From: Methanomicrobiales archaeon
Lineage (GTDB): Archaea; Halobacteriota; Methanomicrobia; Methanomicrobiales; Methanospirillaceae
Assembly: GCA_012729535.1 (NCBI GenBank)
Contig: JAAYCY010000030.1
Span: 26,069-90,068 of the forward strand
Direction of reading: 5' to 3'
Length of the DNA stretch: 64,000 nucleotides
The notes beneath the pieces are model-generated. The model was not told where the DNA came from and did not search any database. It saw nothing but the letters and a program-made list of their open reading frames with translations. The position numbers and the translations under genes were made by a program. Of this stretch, positions 44,490 to 53,717 are shown in pieces (positions within the stretch are counted from its first letter, which is position 1; every line of letters begins with the position of its first letter).

Positions 44490-47400
44490 TGAACCAGAGG
44501 TCATCCGGATCAGGACCAAAAATCCGGGTTGACCGTACTGAAATACTGGTTTCTCCCCGCTTGTCCGGGCCGGTTCGCGAAGAACTTGTGATCCTTAACG
44601 AAGGAAGAGGAAGACTATATGGAAGCATCCGTTCAGATGCTTCATGGGTCACCGTCCTTGATTCAACCCTTGACACAAAATTCATTCAACGAATTGCGAT
44701 TGAAATCCGGACTGACCTTGCTGTGCCTCATACGCAAACATGGATTCATATTCTCTCAACCGGTGGTATTGCAAGGATAAAAGTTGGAATACAGCAACCT
44801 CCTGTTCCGGTATCAACCCTCAGGATGGATGAAAAGACCTTCCAGTTCTGTGGAATTACCAAAGATGAGAACATCTCATTTACTCTTACGGTCAGAAATA
44901 GCGGGCCTGGTTTTTTGTCCGGTACTGCTGTTCCTCTTTGTGACTGGATTGTGATCCCTGCCCCTGTCCGGGGGATTTGGACTAAAACGGTACAGGTTAT
45001 ACCAGTACAGGTAATCACCGCAAAAGCCCCGAAAGCCCTTCACCCTATAGGAAGGATCCATGTCCGGACCAACGGAGGAGAAGAGACTGTTGAGGTATCC
45101 ATCCATAGATCGCCCAAAAAAGGTCCAGTGGCCCGGTTGAGCCCCTCGTCACTTCGGATTTCATGGTCTGTCAAAGGAATCATCGAAGAACGCTTAATTA
45201 TTCGTAATATTGGCACTGGTACTCTCAGAGGAACAATACCATCAAAATATCCCTGGTTATCCTTCATCCCTTCAATTTTTTCAACTGAAGAATTTTGTAT
45301 AATCACCATTCGTGTGGATACCAGGCTGCTTTTGGATAAGATTCCAGCATCTGTACCTGTGATGGTGATTACGAATGCGGGTCCGTATACCCTGAACCTT
45401 GAGATTGTAAGAACACTCAAAGCTCCGGTTAAACCCCGGATGCATGTCATCAGGGTCAGGTCAAGATCCCGGATGAGTGTCCTTGACCAGCATGGTGTTG
45501 CCATGCAGATAATTTCCTCAGGTAAATCGGGTGGTGAAGGAGAGATCTGGTTTATTGAAGGGGATGATTCCAGATGTGTAAAAATATTTCATCCACACCG
45601 GTGCAACCAGGAGATGGAGGATAAAATACAGGTGATGCAGAAAAACCCGCTCCGGGTATCACCGGGAACGGGTATCTGCTGGCCTGCTGGTATCGTTACT
45701 TCAACCGGAACAACCCCAAGGTTCATGGGCTATATCATGAACAGACTTGACAGTTCGTTCTCTCCGGTTCACGCATGGTATGACCAGCCAGGCCAGGATT
45801 TTTCTACATGTATTCAGGCTGCTGGAAAACTTGCCGGTCTTGTCAGGGTTGTCCATGAAGCAGGACATTGTATTGGTGACCTTCGTGAAAACAACGTTTT
45901 TATTGGGATATCAGGTGAAATATTCCTGATTGACACTGATTCATTCCAGGTTACCGATCCAGCCTCTTCAAGAACATGGTTTTGTAAAGTCGGTACTGGA
46001 GAATACCTCCCTCCTGAACTCATCAGTGGTTCATTTGAAAAACAGGACATTGATCGGCTTTTTGCAGATCGGTTTGCTCTTGCGGTTCTGATTTTCAGAT
46101 TCCTGATGCAGGGTGCCCATCCTTACCAGGGACGTGGACCACTTATTGAAGATGCACCTACAACTTCAGATAAAATTCTTCGGGGTCTTTTTTCTTATGA
46201 ACGTAAGATACCAGGTCTTTATCCTCCTGAATATGCACCTTCGTATGACCGGATCCCCCCGGCAATCCGGGCTCTCTTTCACGAGGCCTTTGTAACCGGT
46301 CATCAACACCCCCTGGTAAGACCTTCACCCGAACAATGGATCCAGGTTCTTTCTGAAAAAAAATATTTGCCTGCTATTGAACAGCCTGGTATCATCCTCA
46401 AGCCTCCTGTCCAGGCTCAAAGTTTCTTGCAGGTATCTGAAAAACCCGAATATTGTGATGAGAACAGTATGCCGGTGAATGTTACCGATCGTGCATATCG
46501 CATTCATCATGGAGAAATCAGGTGGACAGATAGACCCGGATTTCAGATTCTTATAGGTGACTGCGGATTTGTCCCACTTATCTCTCTCCCGAAAAATCAA
46601 CGAAAACTTCCACCATCTGTCATCTTTCCGGAAATGATGGTGTACCAGGAAGTGAATGCAGCAAAAACCATCCGGTTCCTGATTCCTGAAATTAATTGTT
46701 CCAGGTACGTTCACTGGCATACTGCTGCAGACTCGCAAAGTCGCCTGTTATGGAAAGGCAATGCTTTTACATTTCGTCACCGAATGGCTGCCTGCAGAAA
46801 TCTTCTCTTCACTATCTTAACTATTATTAGAAATTCTCTAACGCCATTTTCTTTATCCCCGCGTTCAATTTTTGTCGGTCCTGATAGTTCGGTCAGAATT
46901 ATAGCTGTACCCGGTAACCATGATGATGTTCACAACAAAGAAGAAGTATCTCTTCCTGGAGATATCAGAACACTGCTTTTTATGATGATAATGGATGGAT
47001 ATCATCCATGTGAATCAAAGAAAAAAGGATGCCGTATTCCTTCTTTGGATCTGATACCATCATCTATTCGATATATATTCAATACAAATCCGGAAGTTAA
47101 AAAAACCGAAGACGTTATCTACGAATGGTTTTTAAGTATAGAGTCAGCGCTTTTTTCACTGATTCCCTGTAGATTAAATTCAGATCACTGGTACTGTGTT
47201 ATCCCTGGATACTGTCCGTTTTGTAAACCCATGCAATTTCGTGACTACCTGCTTACTTCAGGCCAGGCTCAAGGATTTCTTTCTTCACCAGTATTATACT
47301 TGCTTACTGCACCAGTCCAGACGGTAAGGTACCTGAAACGAAGACGACCGGTACGGGATCATCATATGATACCGGTAATTATTCTTCCATCTGATCTTAC

Positions 47401-47836
47401 CGTGATATGCCTTCTCGGAGGAAGAAAAAACCAGTTTCGATTACCTTCAGGAACAGGAATCAAATGGTCTGTTGATTCTATATCCATGTTTTATCATGTT
47501 ATCAATTTCTCCCTTTCCCTTGTTTTTTCTCAATGTTTAGTCAGGGATTTAAAAAACAGTCTTCCAGCTTTGCAACAACCGGTTTATTCCTATTATGATG
47601 AGATAATCTGGACAGGAGAGCTGGAACGCATAAAAGGAGAATTGTTCCCCAGACTGGTTATGAAAGAACGCAGAAAACGCCAGTATGTGAGAAAAACCTT
47701 TTCAGTAATGATCTTCCCTGGTGATTTTGTCGTTTCGTCATTTTTCACTGGATTAAAAGGGAAAAAGGAGAAAAAAGATAATAAAAAGAAAAAGGTCTCT
47801 AAAAAATTATCTGAATTTTTTGACGATCTTTTGTGA
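44489..47836 (+). CDS. Protein kinase with N-terminal beta repeats and a C-terminal pseudokinase-like half
   Basis: This 1115-residue protein has three related beta-sandwich repeats over about 1-312 (each with a V-S-P/L-S-P start, a G-x-L-x-G turn, and a W or C at the end of a strand, like BACON/abfB-type modules). The kinase domain (about 325-620) has the G-loop SGGEGEIWFI, K in RCVKIF, a catalytic loop GDLRENNVFI near residue 462, the DTDSF metal-binding Asp near 483, and GTGEYLPPEL. A second region (about 690-960) repeats the lobe pattern, with SLSPRSIFVGPDSSV and GDIRTLLFMMIMDGYHP, but has lost the catalytic D and N. CPFC occurs near 907. It is a YegI-like member of a TerY-P triad. Confidence 0.82.
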   Translation: MNQRSSGSGPKIRVDRTEILVSPRLSGPVREELVILNEGRGRLYGSIRSDASWVTVLDSTLDTKFIQRIAIEIRTDLAVPHTQTWIHILSTGGIARIKVGIQQPPVPVSTLRMDEKTFQFCGITKDENISFTLTVRNSGPGFLSGTAVPLCDWIVIPAPVRGIWTKTVQVIPVQVITAKAPKALHPIGRIHVRTNGGEETVEVSIHRSPKKGPVARLSPSSLRISWSVKGIIEERLIIRNIGTGTLRGTIPSKYPWLSFIPSIFSTEEFCIITIRVDTRLLLDKIPASVPVMVITNAGPYTLNLEIVRTLKAPVKPRMHVIRVRSRSRMSVLDQHGVAMQIISSGKSGGEGEIWFIEGDDSRCVKIFHPHRCNQEMEDKIQVMQKNPLRVSPGTGICWPAGIVTSTGTTPRFMGYIMNRLDSSFSPVHAWYDQPGQDFSTCIQAAGKLAGLVRVVHEAGHCIGDLRENNVFIGISGEIFLIDTDSFQVTDPASSRTWFCKVGTGEYLPPELISGSFEKQDIDRLFADRFALAVLIFRFLMQGAHPYQGRGPLIEDAPTTSDKILRGLFSYERKIPGLYPPEYAPSYDRIPPAIRALFHEAFVTGHQHPLVRPSPEQWIQVLSEKKYLPAIEQPGIILKPPVQAQSFLQVSEKPEYCDENSMPVNVTDRAYRIHHGEIRWTDRPGFQILIGDCGFVPLISLPKNQRKLPPSVIFPEMMVYQEVNAAKTIRFLIPEINCSRYVHWHTAADSQSRLLWKGNAFTFRHRMAACRNLLFTILTIIRNSLTPFSLSPRSIFVGPDSSVRIIAVPGNHDDVHNKEEVSLPGDIRTLLFMMIMDGYHPCESKKKGCRIPSLDLIPSSIRYIFNTNPEVKKTEDVIYEWFLSIESALFSLIPCRLNSDHWYCVIPGYCPFCKPMQFRDYLLTSGQAQGFLSSPVLYLLTAPVQTVRYLKRRRPVRDHHMIPVIILPSDLTVICLLGGRKNQFRLPSGTGIKWSVDSISMFYHVINFSLSLVFSQCLVRDLKNSLPALQQPVYSYYDEIIWTGELERIKGELFPRLVMKERRKRQYVRKTFSVMIFPGDFVVSSFFTGLKGKKEKKDNKKKKVSKKLSEFFDDLL

Positions 47837-47889
47837 TAACTTGTTAACAACAAAAGATTGATGAGTAACCAGGTCGTTTACATTTTTAT

Positions 47890-49365
47890 ATGGGAGAATA
47901 TCAGGAAGTAAGTGATAAGATCCAAAAGAGCCTGAGATCTTGTCCACGAGGACTTACTATTACCGATATCTCCAAAAAAATAAAAAAAAATCGAAATATC
48001 ACTGCAAAATACCTGGATATTCTGAAGGTAGAGGGAAAGGTTGAGACCCGGCAGGTTGGCTCTGCACATGTGTACTGGCTGTCACAAAGAATTCCATTAT
48101 CCGCTTTTTTGTGTTTTACACATAATTTAATAATTATTTTAGATAAAGAGCTGAATATTGTTCAGGTGAACAATCAATATGTTTCACTATGTGGTATTCC
48201 AAAAGAAGAGTTAATGGGGAGAAACATATGTGAAAACGTTTTTCCTATCATATCATCACATGAAGCTGTCAGGCTTATTTTATCTGTAAAAAAAGAGCAG
48301 TTGATTGATGAGATTAAATATTGCATGAATGGTTCCGATTTTTTTTATAAGATTGAAGTCATCCCTACTCATTTCGAAGATGGAGAGAAGGGGCTTACCA
48401 TTGTTCTTGAGGATATCACCGATAAGAAAAAGCATCTGAAAAACATGGAGTTTTTGGCACGAACCGCGATGGAACTGGTTGATCTTAACCCGGATGCTGA
48501 TATATACCAGTATATTGCAGAATGTGTCTGTGAACTTCTCCCGGAAAAAAGTCAACGATGCTGGATTATCTCGCTTGACCAGGTGACCAGTCAGTTAATA
48601 ATAAGGGCAGTTTTAGGAAAGGCTTTCAGAAAAGTATCAACAGAGCTTGCCGGAGGCAGAGACCTGGTCGGAATGGCTGTTCCAATAAAGGAGGTTTTCT
48701 TTCAGAAACCATATTTCGATTCTCCCGAATCCATGAAAAAAATGCGGGAACTAAAACACAAGCCCTTTTTTACCGAAGAAGAAATCTCCTTTTACGATGT
48801 CTGTGCTCATCTGTTTCCCCGTGATGTTTGTGAAACATTTCTCGTCACCCATCACATCGGGAAAACGTATGTTACCGGACTTGTCTGGCAGGAACAGATT
48901 TTTGGTAGTGTTGGAATATGCATGGGTCCGGATGATGACCTTGAGAACTTTCAGGTGATTGAATCATTCCTCCGTCAGGCATCGATTGCAATAGCGAGGC
49001 GTATGACTGAACAGCGATTATCCCAAAGTGAACAGGATTATCATAATCTCCTCGACGGGCCCGGTATCCCGGTTTTAAATATGGACAATCATGGGGGAAT
49101 TACCAGTGTAAATCAAAAATATACGGATGAATTCGGATATTCCCAGGCAGACATTCCTACCGTTGATATCTGGCTTGAAAAGTCTTTTCCCAAAATATCG
49201 GACCATCAAAAAATGCGAGAAATTCTTAATGAATCATCTCATGGTGGTGAAAAGAAAGAATCTATCATCATCCCTCTTACCGGTAATAACAATATGAAAG
49301 CAGAGGTATGCATAAAACCCGTGTCGGTATCGGATGGGATGGTCCTTTTTTTTATGAAACCCTGA
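47890..49365 (+). CDS. HTH-PAS-GAF sensor protein (copy 1)
   Basis: This 491-residue protein has an N-terminal winged helix (residues about 12-65, RGLTITDISKKIKKNRNIT) and a PAS domain (about 78-190) with IVLEDITDKKKH at its end. A variable middle region resembling GAF (about 200-370) includes FLRQASIAIARRM, and a short C-terminal PAS (about 375-480) follows. No kinase module occurs. It has the same plan as the next gene, and many blocks are near-identical, so it is a tandem duplicate. It probably controls transcription in response to a signal in the PAS or GAF domain; the ligand is unknown. Confidence 0.8.
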   Translation: MGEYQEVSDKIQKSLRSCPRGLTITDISKKIKKNRNITAKYLDILKVEGKVETRQVGSAHVYWLSQRIPLSAFLCFTHNLIIILDKELNIVQVNNQYVSLCGIPKEELMGRNICENVFPIISSHEAVRLILSVKKEQLIDEIKYCMNGSDFFYKIEVIPTHFEDGEKGLTIVLEDITDKKKHLKNMEFLARTAMELVDLNPDADIYQYIAECVCELLPEKSQRCWIISLDQVTSQLIIRAVLGKAFRKVSTELAGGRDLVGMAVPIKEVFFQKPYFDSPESMKKMRELKHKPFFTEEEISFYDVCAHLFPRDVCETFLVTHHIGKTYVTGLVWQEQIFGSVGICMGPDDDLENFQVIESFLRQASIAIARRMTEQRLSQSEQDYHNLLDGPGIPVLNMDNHGGITSVNQKYTDEFGYSQADIPTVDIWLEKSFPKISDHQKMREILNESSHGGEKKESIIIPLTGNNNMKAEVCIKPVSVSDGMVLFFMKP

Positions 49366-49445
49366 AATTGTTTTTTTCTCATCTATTCTCATCACATGGG
49401 AGAATGGATACAATTAATAATCATCAATTCATCTTACAACTAATT

Positions 49446-50918
49446 ATGGAAGAGGATCAGGATGTACCTGGTTTAATTCAGAAACTTATAAGGTCCAGTC
49501 CCCGGGGACTTACTATCTCTGATATCTCAAAAAAGATCAATAAAAACAGGAATATCACCGCAAAATATCTGGATATCCTGAAGGCGGAGGGAAAGGTTGA
49601 TGCACGGCAGGTAGGATCAGCCAGGGTATACTGGCTTTCACAGCGAGTACCTTTGTCGGCATTTTTGTGTTTTACCAAAAATATGATTGTTATTGTTGAC
49701 ATGGACCTGAATGTTGTCCAGGCTAACAATCAGTATCTTACTATGGCAGGTCTTTTGAAAGAAGAAATTATCGGGATGAATATCCTTGAAGAAACTCTTC
49801 CGGTTATCTCAATTCCAGAAACCATTGATATCATCCGTTCTGTCAAAAAAGACCAGGTAATTACTGATGTCCGATATGTGGGGGATGGTGCTGAGTACTA
49901 TTACAAGATGGAAGTGATCCCTACTTTATTTGATGAGGAGAACAAAGGCCTGACCATTGTCCTGGAAGACATCACCGAACAGAAACAACATGATAATAAC
50001 ATTGAATTTCTTGCCAGATCAGCAATAGATCTCGTTGATCTACCACCTGACGCTGACATTTATGAATATGTATCCGAACGGGTGATAGAACTATTGCCTG
50101 GCAATCTACGGTTTATTGTGGAATCTTATGATCCGGTATCTAAAAAGATGCTTTTAAAAACCGTTCAGGGATGTGGGTTTCGTGAAGATATCCGTTCACT
50201 GCTTGGGTATGATGTTGTTGGTCTCCACTTTCCCATTGAGGAATCTTTTTCTGCGGCTCCTTTCCATGAGACTCCTTTGACGATACGGGCTATGAGAGAG
50301 ATGCATTTCAGACCGTTTTTTGAGGATGAAGAGGTTTCATTGTATGACTTTTGTGCTCGGATGATTCCTGAGGAGGACTGTAATAAGATCCTTTTGAGAT
50401 GTAACCTGGCAAAAATCTATCTCACGGGACTTGTATGGCAGGACCGGCTCTATGGTATTGTGGGAATATTTCTTGGAAAGGATGAAAGTCTTCGGAATAA
50501 GCAGGTAATAGAATCACTTCTCCGCCAGGCTTCAATTGCCATCGCGAGAAGGCAGACTGAGGAGAAGCTATTATGCAGCAAGAGACGGATTCATGAGTAT
50601 CTCACGGTTGTTCCTGTTCCTGCCATGTGCATTGATAATTCTAACCGGATTTTACAAATCAATCCTGTATTCACTAAAGAATATGGATATACAAACGATG
50701 AGTGTGGAAATTTTGAAGAATGGATCCAAAAGGCAGTAATAGATCCAGAATGCCAAAAAGTAGTCAATACAATAATCATGCCTGATTCTGGTAATAACGT
50801 AATAATAAAACCGGATGTAGTTCCTCTCCAGTGTTTGGATCAGACGGAAAAAACGGTCCGGATAAAAACAGTTCAGTTATCAGATGGTATGAGAACATTA
50901 TTCTGGGAACCTGCTTAA
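49446..50918 (+). CDS. HTH-PAS-GAF sensor protein (copy 2)
   Basis: From MEEDQDVPGLIQKL the protein has 490 residues; the frame is open from 49308 but those residues overlap copy 1 and have no counterpart there. The same winged helix (RGLTISDISKKINKNRNIT), PAS (ending IVLEDITEQKQH), GAF-like middle (FLRQ-type helix LLRQASIAIARRQT) and short C-terminal PAS are present. It begins 80 bases after copy 1, suggesting co-transcription. Differences concentrate in the C-terminal third, consistent with divergence of ligand specificity after duplication. Confidence 0.8.
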   Translation: MEEDQDVPGLIQKLIRSSPRGLTISDISKKINKNRNITAKYLDILKAEGKVDARQVGSARVYWLSQRVPLSAFLCFTKNMIVIVDMDLNVVQANNQYLTMAGLLKEEIIGMNILEETLPVISIPETIDIIRSVKKDQVITDVRYVGDGAEYYYKMEVIPTLFDEENKGLTIVLEDITEQKQHDNNIEFLARSAIDLVDLPPDADIYEYVSERVIELLPGNLRFIVESYDPVSKKMLLKTVQGCGFREDIRSLLGYDVVGLHFPIEESFSAAPFHETPLTIRAMREMHFRPFFEDEEVSLYDFCARMIPEEDCNKILLRCNLAKIYLTGLVWQDRLYGIVGIFLGKDESLRNKQVIESLLRQASIAIARRQTEEKLLCSKRRIHEYLTVVPVPAMCIDNSNRILQINPVFTKEYGYTNDECGNFEEWIQKAVIDPECQKVVNTIIMPDSGNNVIIKPDVVPLQCLDQTEKTVRIKTVQLSDGMRTLFWEPA

Positions 50919-50951
50919 AAAAAAGTACGGTGATTTGCTAAAAAATTATGG

Positions 50952-52700
50952 TTATTCATGCCCGGATATGGAAATATTCGTTGGGTATATCCTCCCACCG
51001 GTCCTTGTCTCTATTGGTGATGGCAGGGTTTTCAGGTAATCAATAAAGATATCCACATCCAGTCTTCCATATCCGCTGATAACTCCCTCTTCCATAACTG
51101 TGTATCCGTCTCCTCCGGCAGCAAGGAAATCGGTTGTTGCAACGGTGTAATTTTTATTCATCATAAGGTCTTCTCCATTAAATGTGATACTGGTTACTTT
51201 GTCAGTCTGATTACGGGATTCGTCATATGAATATGAGAATCCTGATATCTGGAGGAGATGATCTGGTCGTATGGTCCTGTTCCACTGCTGATTTAAGAGG
51301 TCTTTTACCTGCTGGCCGGTCAGATCAATCGTGTACACCTGGTCATGGAACGGCATCACTGAGTATGCCATTCCGGTTGTAACCTCCCCGGCCGGGATAT
51401 CTGCACGAAGGGCCCCGATATTTATTATCGCTATATCGGAGTTCATGCCCCATCGCATTGAATCGGTTCCAATGTCATACAACAGTGATTCTCCGTTTTC
51501 AGAAAGATCCCGGGTAAGGGGTATATCGGCGGTTGCAATCACTTCACTGATGACGGGATCTACTGCTCTGTTTACTGCATCAAGGAGTTCCTGTGCGTTT
51601 TCATCAGGTTGTAATCCCTGATCCTGGTTCTCATAGGCCGGAACAATGGTTGCACTTTTTTCGATAATGTCTCCAGATTCCTGGTCAATTGTCAGGTTAA
51701 TATCTGCATATGCCTTGCTATACGAATAGGCCTGGGTAACCAGGGTTGGTTTTCCTCCCGCATTTGGCAGGTATTGGTTTGTGAATTCGTGCGTATGTGC
51801 TGAAATGACGACATCCACATCTTCATTAAGTCTCATGGTGATTGATGCAATCCTTCCGGAAAGATCGCCAGTCTCACGGGTCGGACCGTCATAAGCCGTC
51901 TGTGTTCCCCCTTCATGGGCCAGAATCACAAAGGAGTGTATTCCCTGCTTTTGAAGGTTGGTTACCTGTGCATTAATTGCATCCGCTTCATCGGTAAAAG
52001 TGACGTGTTCAACATTTCCTGGCATAGAGATTTCCTGAGTCTGGATTGTGACAACTCCGATGAAGGCAACCGGGATGTTATCTGTCATCCTGATGAAATA
52101 CGGCTCAAAAAGGAGATCTCCTGTTTCTTTATCAAACACATTTGCCGCAATGACCGGAAAGAGAGCTCCCGGATAGGGGTCGACCAGGTGAGTAATAGTG
52201 GTATCTCCATTTCCTCCGTTTATGAGCCGGAGTAATTCTGTCAGGTTTCGGTCGAATTCATGGTTTCCAAGGGTCGCGATGACATCTACTCCGGAACCGT
52301 TTGTTGTGGCTGAATTTTTCCAGTCTCCTGTTGCAAAACTGTTAAAGAAGAGAATGGCAGGCTCGTCAAGAAGCAAATTAGATTCTGCTGGGGACGCTCC
52401 GGTCATATCTCCGGGAAGAGCAATGATGGTATTCTCCTCTCCGTACCTTAAGACTGCATCCTGAAGATAGGCACCGAGGATGGGTATGCTTCCTACCGGT
52501 GTTCCGTTATATGACTGTCCGGCAGTAATCTGTCCATGGAAATCGTTCACGGCAAGAATATGGAGGGGGACGGGAGTATTAGTGCTGCTCATCACTCCGG
52601 CAGGAATTACGAGCAGAATTCCTACCAGGAGTAGCAGGAAAAAGCCTGAAGAGATCGATTTTTTTGTGTGGTTCTGCGATAGTTTTCGTTTTGGTTGCAT
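50952..52700 (-). CDS. Exported 5'-nucleotidase/UDP-sugar hydrolase-like metallophosphatase
   Basis: This 582-residue protein has a signal peptide (hydrophobic about 17-36, ending GVMSS). A metallophosphoesterase domain follows with AVNDFHGQ, LPGDMTGASP, LGNHEFDRN, ILAHEGG and VVISAHTHEF motifs (residues about 47-330). A 5'-nucleotidase C-terminal domain carries NIGALRADIPAGE and TTDFLAAGGDGY. It hydrolyses extracellular nucleotides to nucleosides, so it would supply phosphate or bases. It stands alone, facing the sensors. Confidence 0.92.
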   Translation of the reverse strand: MQPKRKLSQNHTKKSISSGFFLLLLVGILLVIPAGVMSSTNTPVPLHILAVNDFHGQITAGQSYNGTPVGSIPILGAYLQDAVLRYGEENTIIALPGDMTGASPAESNLLLDEPAILFFNSFATGDWKNSATTNGSGVDVIATLGNHEFDRNLTELLRLINGGNGDTTITHLVDPYPGALFPVIAANVFDKETGDLLFEPYFIRMTDNIPVAFIGVVTIQTQEISMPGNVEHVTFTDEADAINAQVTNLQKQGIHSFVILAHEGGTQTAYDGPTRETGDLSGRIASITMRLNEDVDVVISAHTHEFTNQYLPNAGGKPTLVTQAYSYSKAYADINLTIDQESGDIIEKSATIVPAYENQDQGLQPDENAQELLDAVNRAVDPVISEVIATADIPLTRDLSENGESLLYDIGTDSMRWGMNSDIAIINIGALRADIPAGEVTTGMAYSVMPFHDQVYTIDLTGQQVKDLLNQQWNRTIRPDHLLQISGFSYSYDESRNQTDKVTSITFNGEDLMMNKNYTVATTDFLAAGGDGYTVMEEGVISGYGRLDVDIFIDYLKTLPSPIETRTGGRIYPTNISISGHE

Positions 52701-52823
52701 GGTACACCCGGTATTTTCAGGGATAAGAAGGTAATGGTTAAAAAAATTCCTGGGTCTTTCTTGGAGTTAGAAGCGGGGAAAAATGTGTAAAATTGCTAAT
52801 ATTGAAAAACATGAGGTTGAGGA

Positions 52824-53291
52824 TTAAATCTCAGTTTCTTCTTCACCGGTATATTTTTTAATATATGCACCGGTCATCTCAATTGCTTCAAGCAGAATCG
52901 GAGTATATTCAAGAATATCATGAAAAAGCTGAATAATTTCATTCTGTTGGTATTCATGCACAATGGCATTCCTTATCTCCCTGATATTTTTTAAATCCTG
53001 TGCAGAATGAATGAACCCCCGTTTTTCTGCACGGTTAATCCGGTCAAGAACACTTCCCTCCGGTTCCAGTTCAATAAGACTAATGGTTCGCAGCATCTGC
53101 TGAATAAGGATATCACTTGCACGGGCAAATCTGCTACTTAATGCTTCAAAAGCGTCCATCTCCTCAATTGAATAATGATTTTTTTTCCCAATAACGGAGC
53201 AGATAGTATATGAGTGCGAAAGCCATTTTTTACTTTCAAGGAGATACTTATCTGTTTGTATTAGTATTGCCTGTTTTTCTGCCTGGTTCAT
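52824..53291 (-). CDS. HEPN-domain toxin (HepT-like, DUF86)
   Basis: This 155-residue helical protein has the HEPN RNase motif R-x4-H-x-Y as REIRNAIVHEYQ near residues 106-117. HepT toxins are RNases held in check by an MNT-type nucleotidyltransferase that AMPylates the Tyr of this motif. The gene begins with ATG overlapping the MNT stop by 4 bases. The module looks intact, unlike two related ones 3 kb to the right. Confidence 0.88.
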   Translation of the reverse strand: MNQAEKQAILIQTDKYLLESKKWLSHSYTICSVIGKKNHYSIEEMDAFEALSSRFARASDILIQQMLRTISLIELEPEGSVLDRINRAEKRGFIHSAQDLKNIREIRNAIVHEYQQNEIIQLFHDILEYTPILLEAIEMTGAYIKKYTGEEETEI

Positions 53292-53569
53292 AATTCTATA
53301 CCCTCATTCATCGCAAGTCTTCCAAGAGGTGTTCCGGCATCTGGTCCGATGAGAATATCTATCTTTTGCTCCCCGATTTTTTCATCTAGCTTTATTTTTA
53401 TATTTCGTTTGTCTTTTCCTGTAAGAGTATCTGACAGAATAAAAAGGTCAATATCTCCACCTTTTTTTGTATCATCTGCCCGCGATCCAAAGAGGATGAT
53501 ACGGGCTCCTGGATCAAGACCATGAATGACGGATTTGATAGCAGAAATTTCCCATTCGGACAGTCTCAT
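53288..53569 (-). CDS. MNT-type nucleotidyltransferase antitoxin (MntA-like)
   Basis: This 93-residue minimal nucleotidyltransferase has IILFGSRADDTKKGGDIDLF: GS, nine residues, then D-x-D. The DxD binds the metal and NTP. The third D lies in the IDILI strand. It modifies the adjacent HEPN toxin and so acts as antitoxin in the family. It precedes the toxin with a 4-base overlap in one transcript. Confidence 0.9.
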   Translation of the reverse strand: MRLSEWEISAIKSVIHGLDPGARIILFGSRADDTKKGGDIDLFILSDTLTGKDKRNIKIKLDEKIGEQKIDILIGPDAGTPLGRLAMNEGIEL

Positions 53570-53717
53570 TTGTTATATGTGTGCTTTTTTGGTTAATGAT
53601 ATCTACGCCGGACAGGTATCTTAGAGTGTTCAAAATAAGAAACCTGTTTATCTGTTCCGACTATACATAGGAACTATCTCTGTCCTATTTAACAAAAAAT
53701 CATTGGATTTACATATT

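Noticed and set aside
45040..45504. 154-residue minus-strand ORF in the kinase gene
   Set aside because: Shadow frame of the beta-repeat segment, no independent ribosome binding site or conserved motif.
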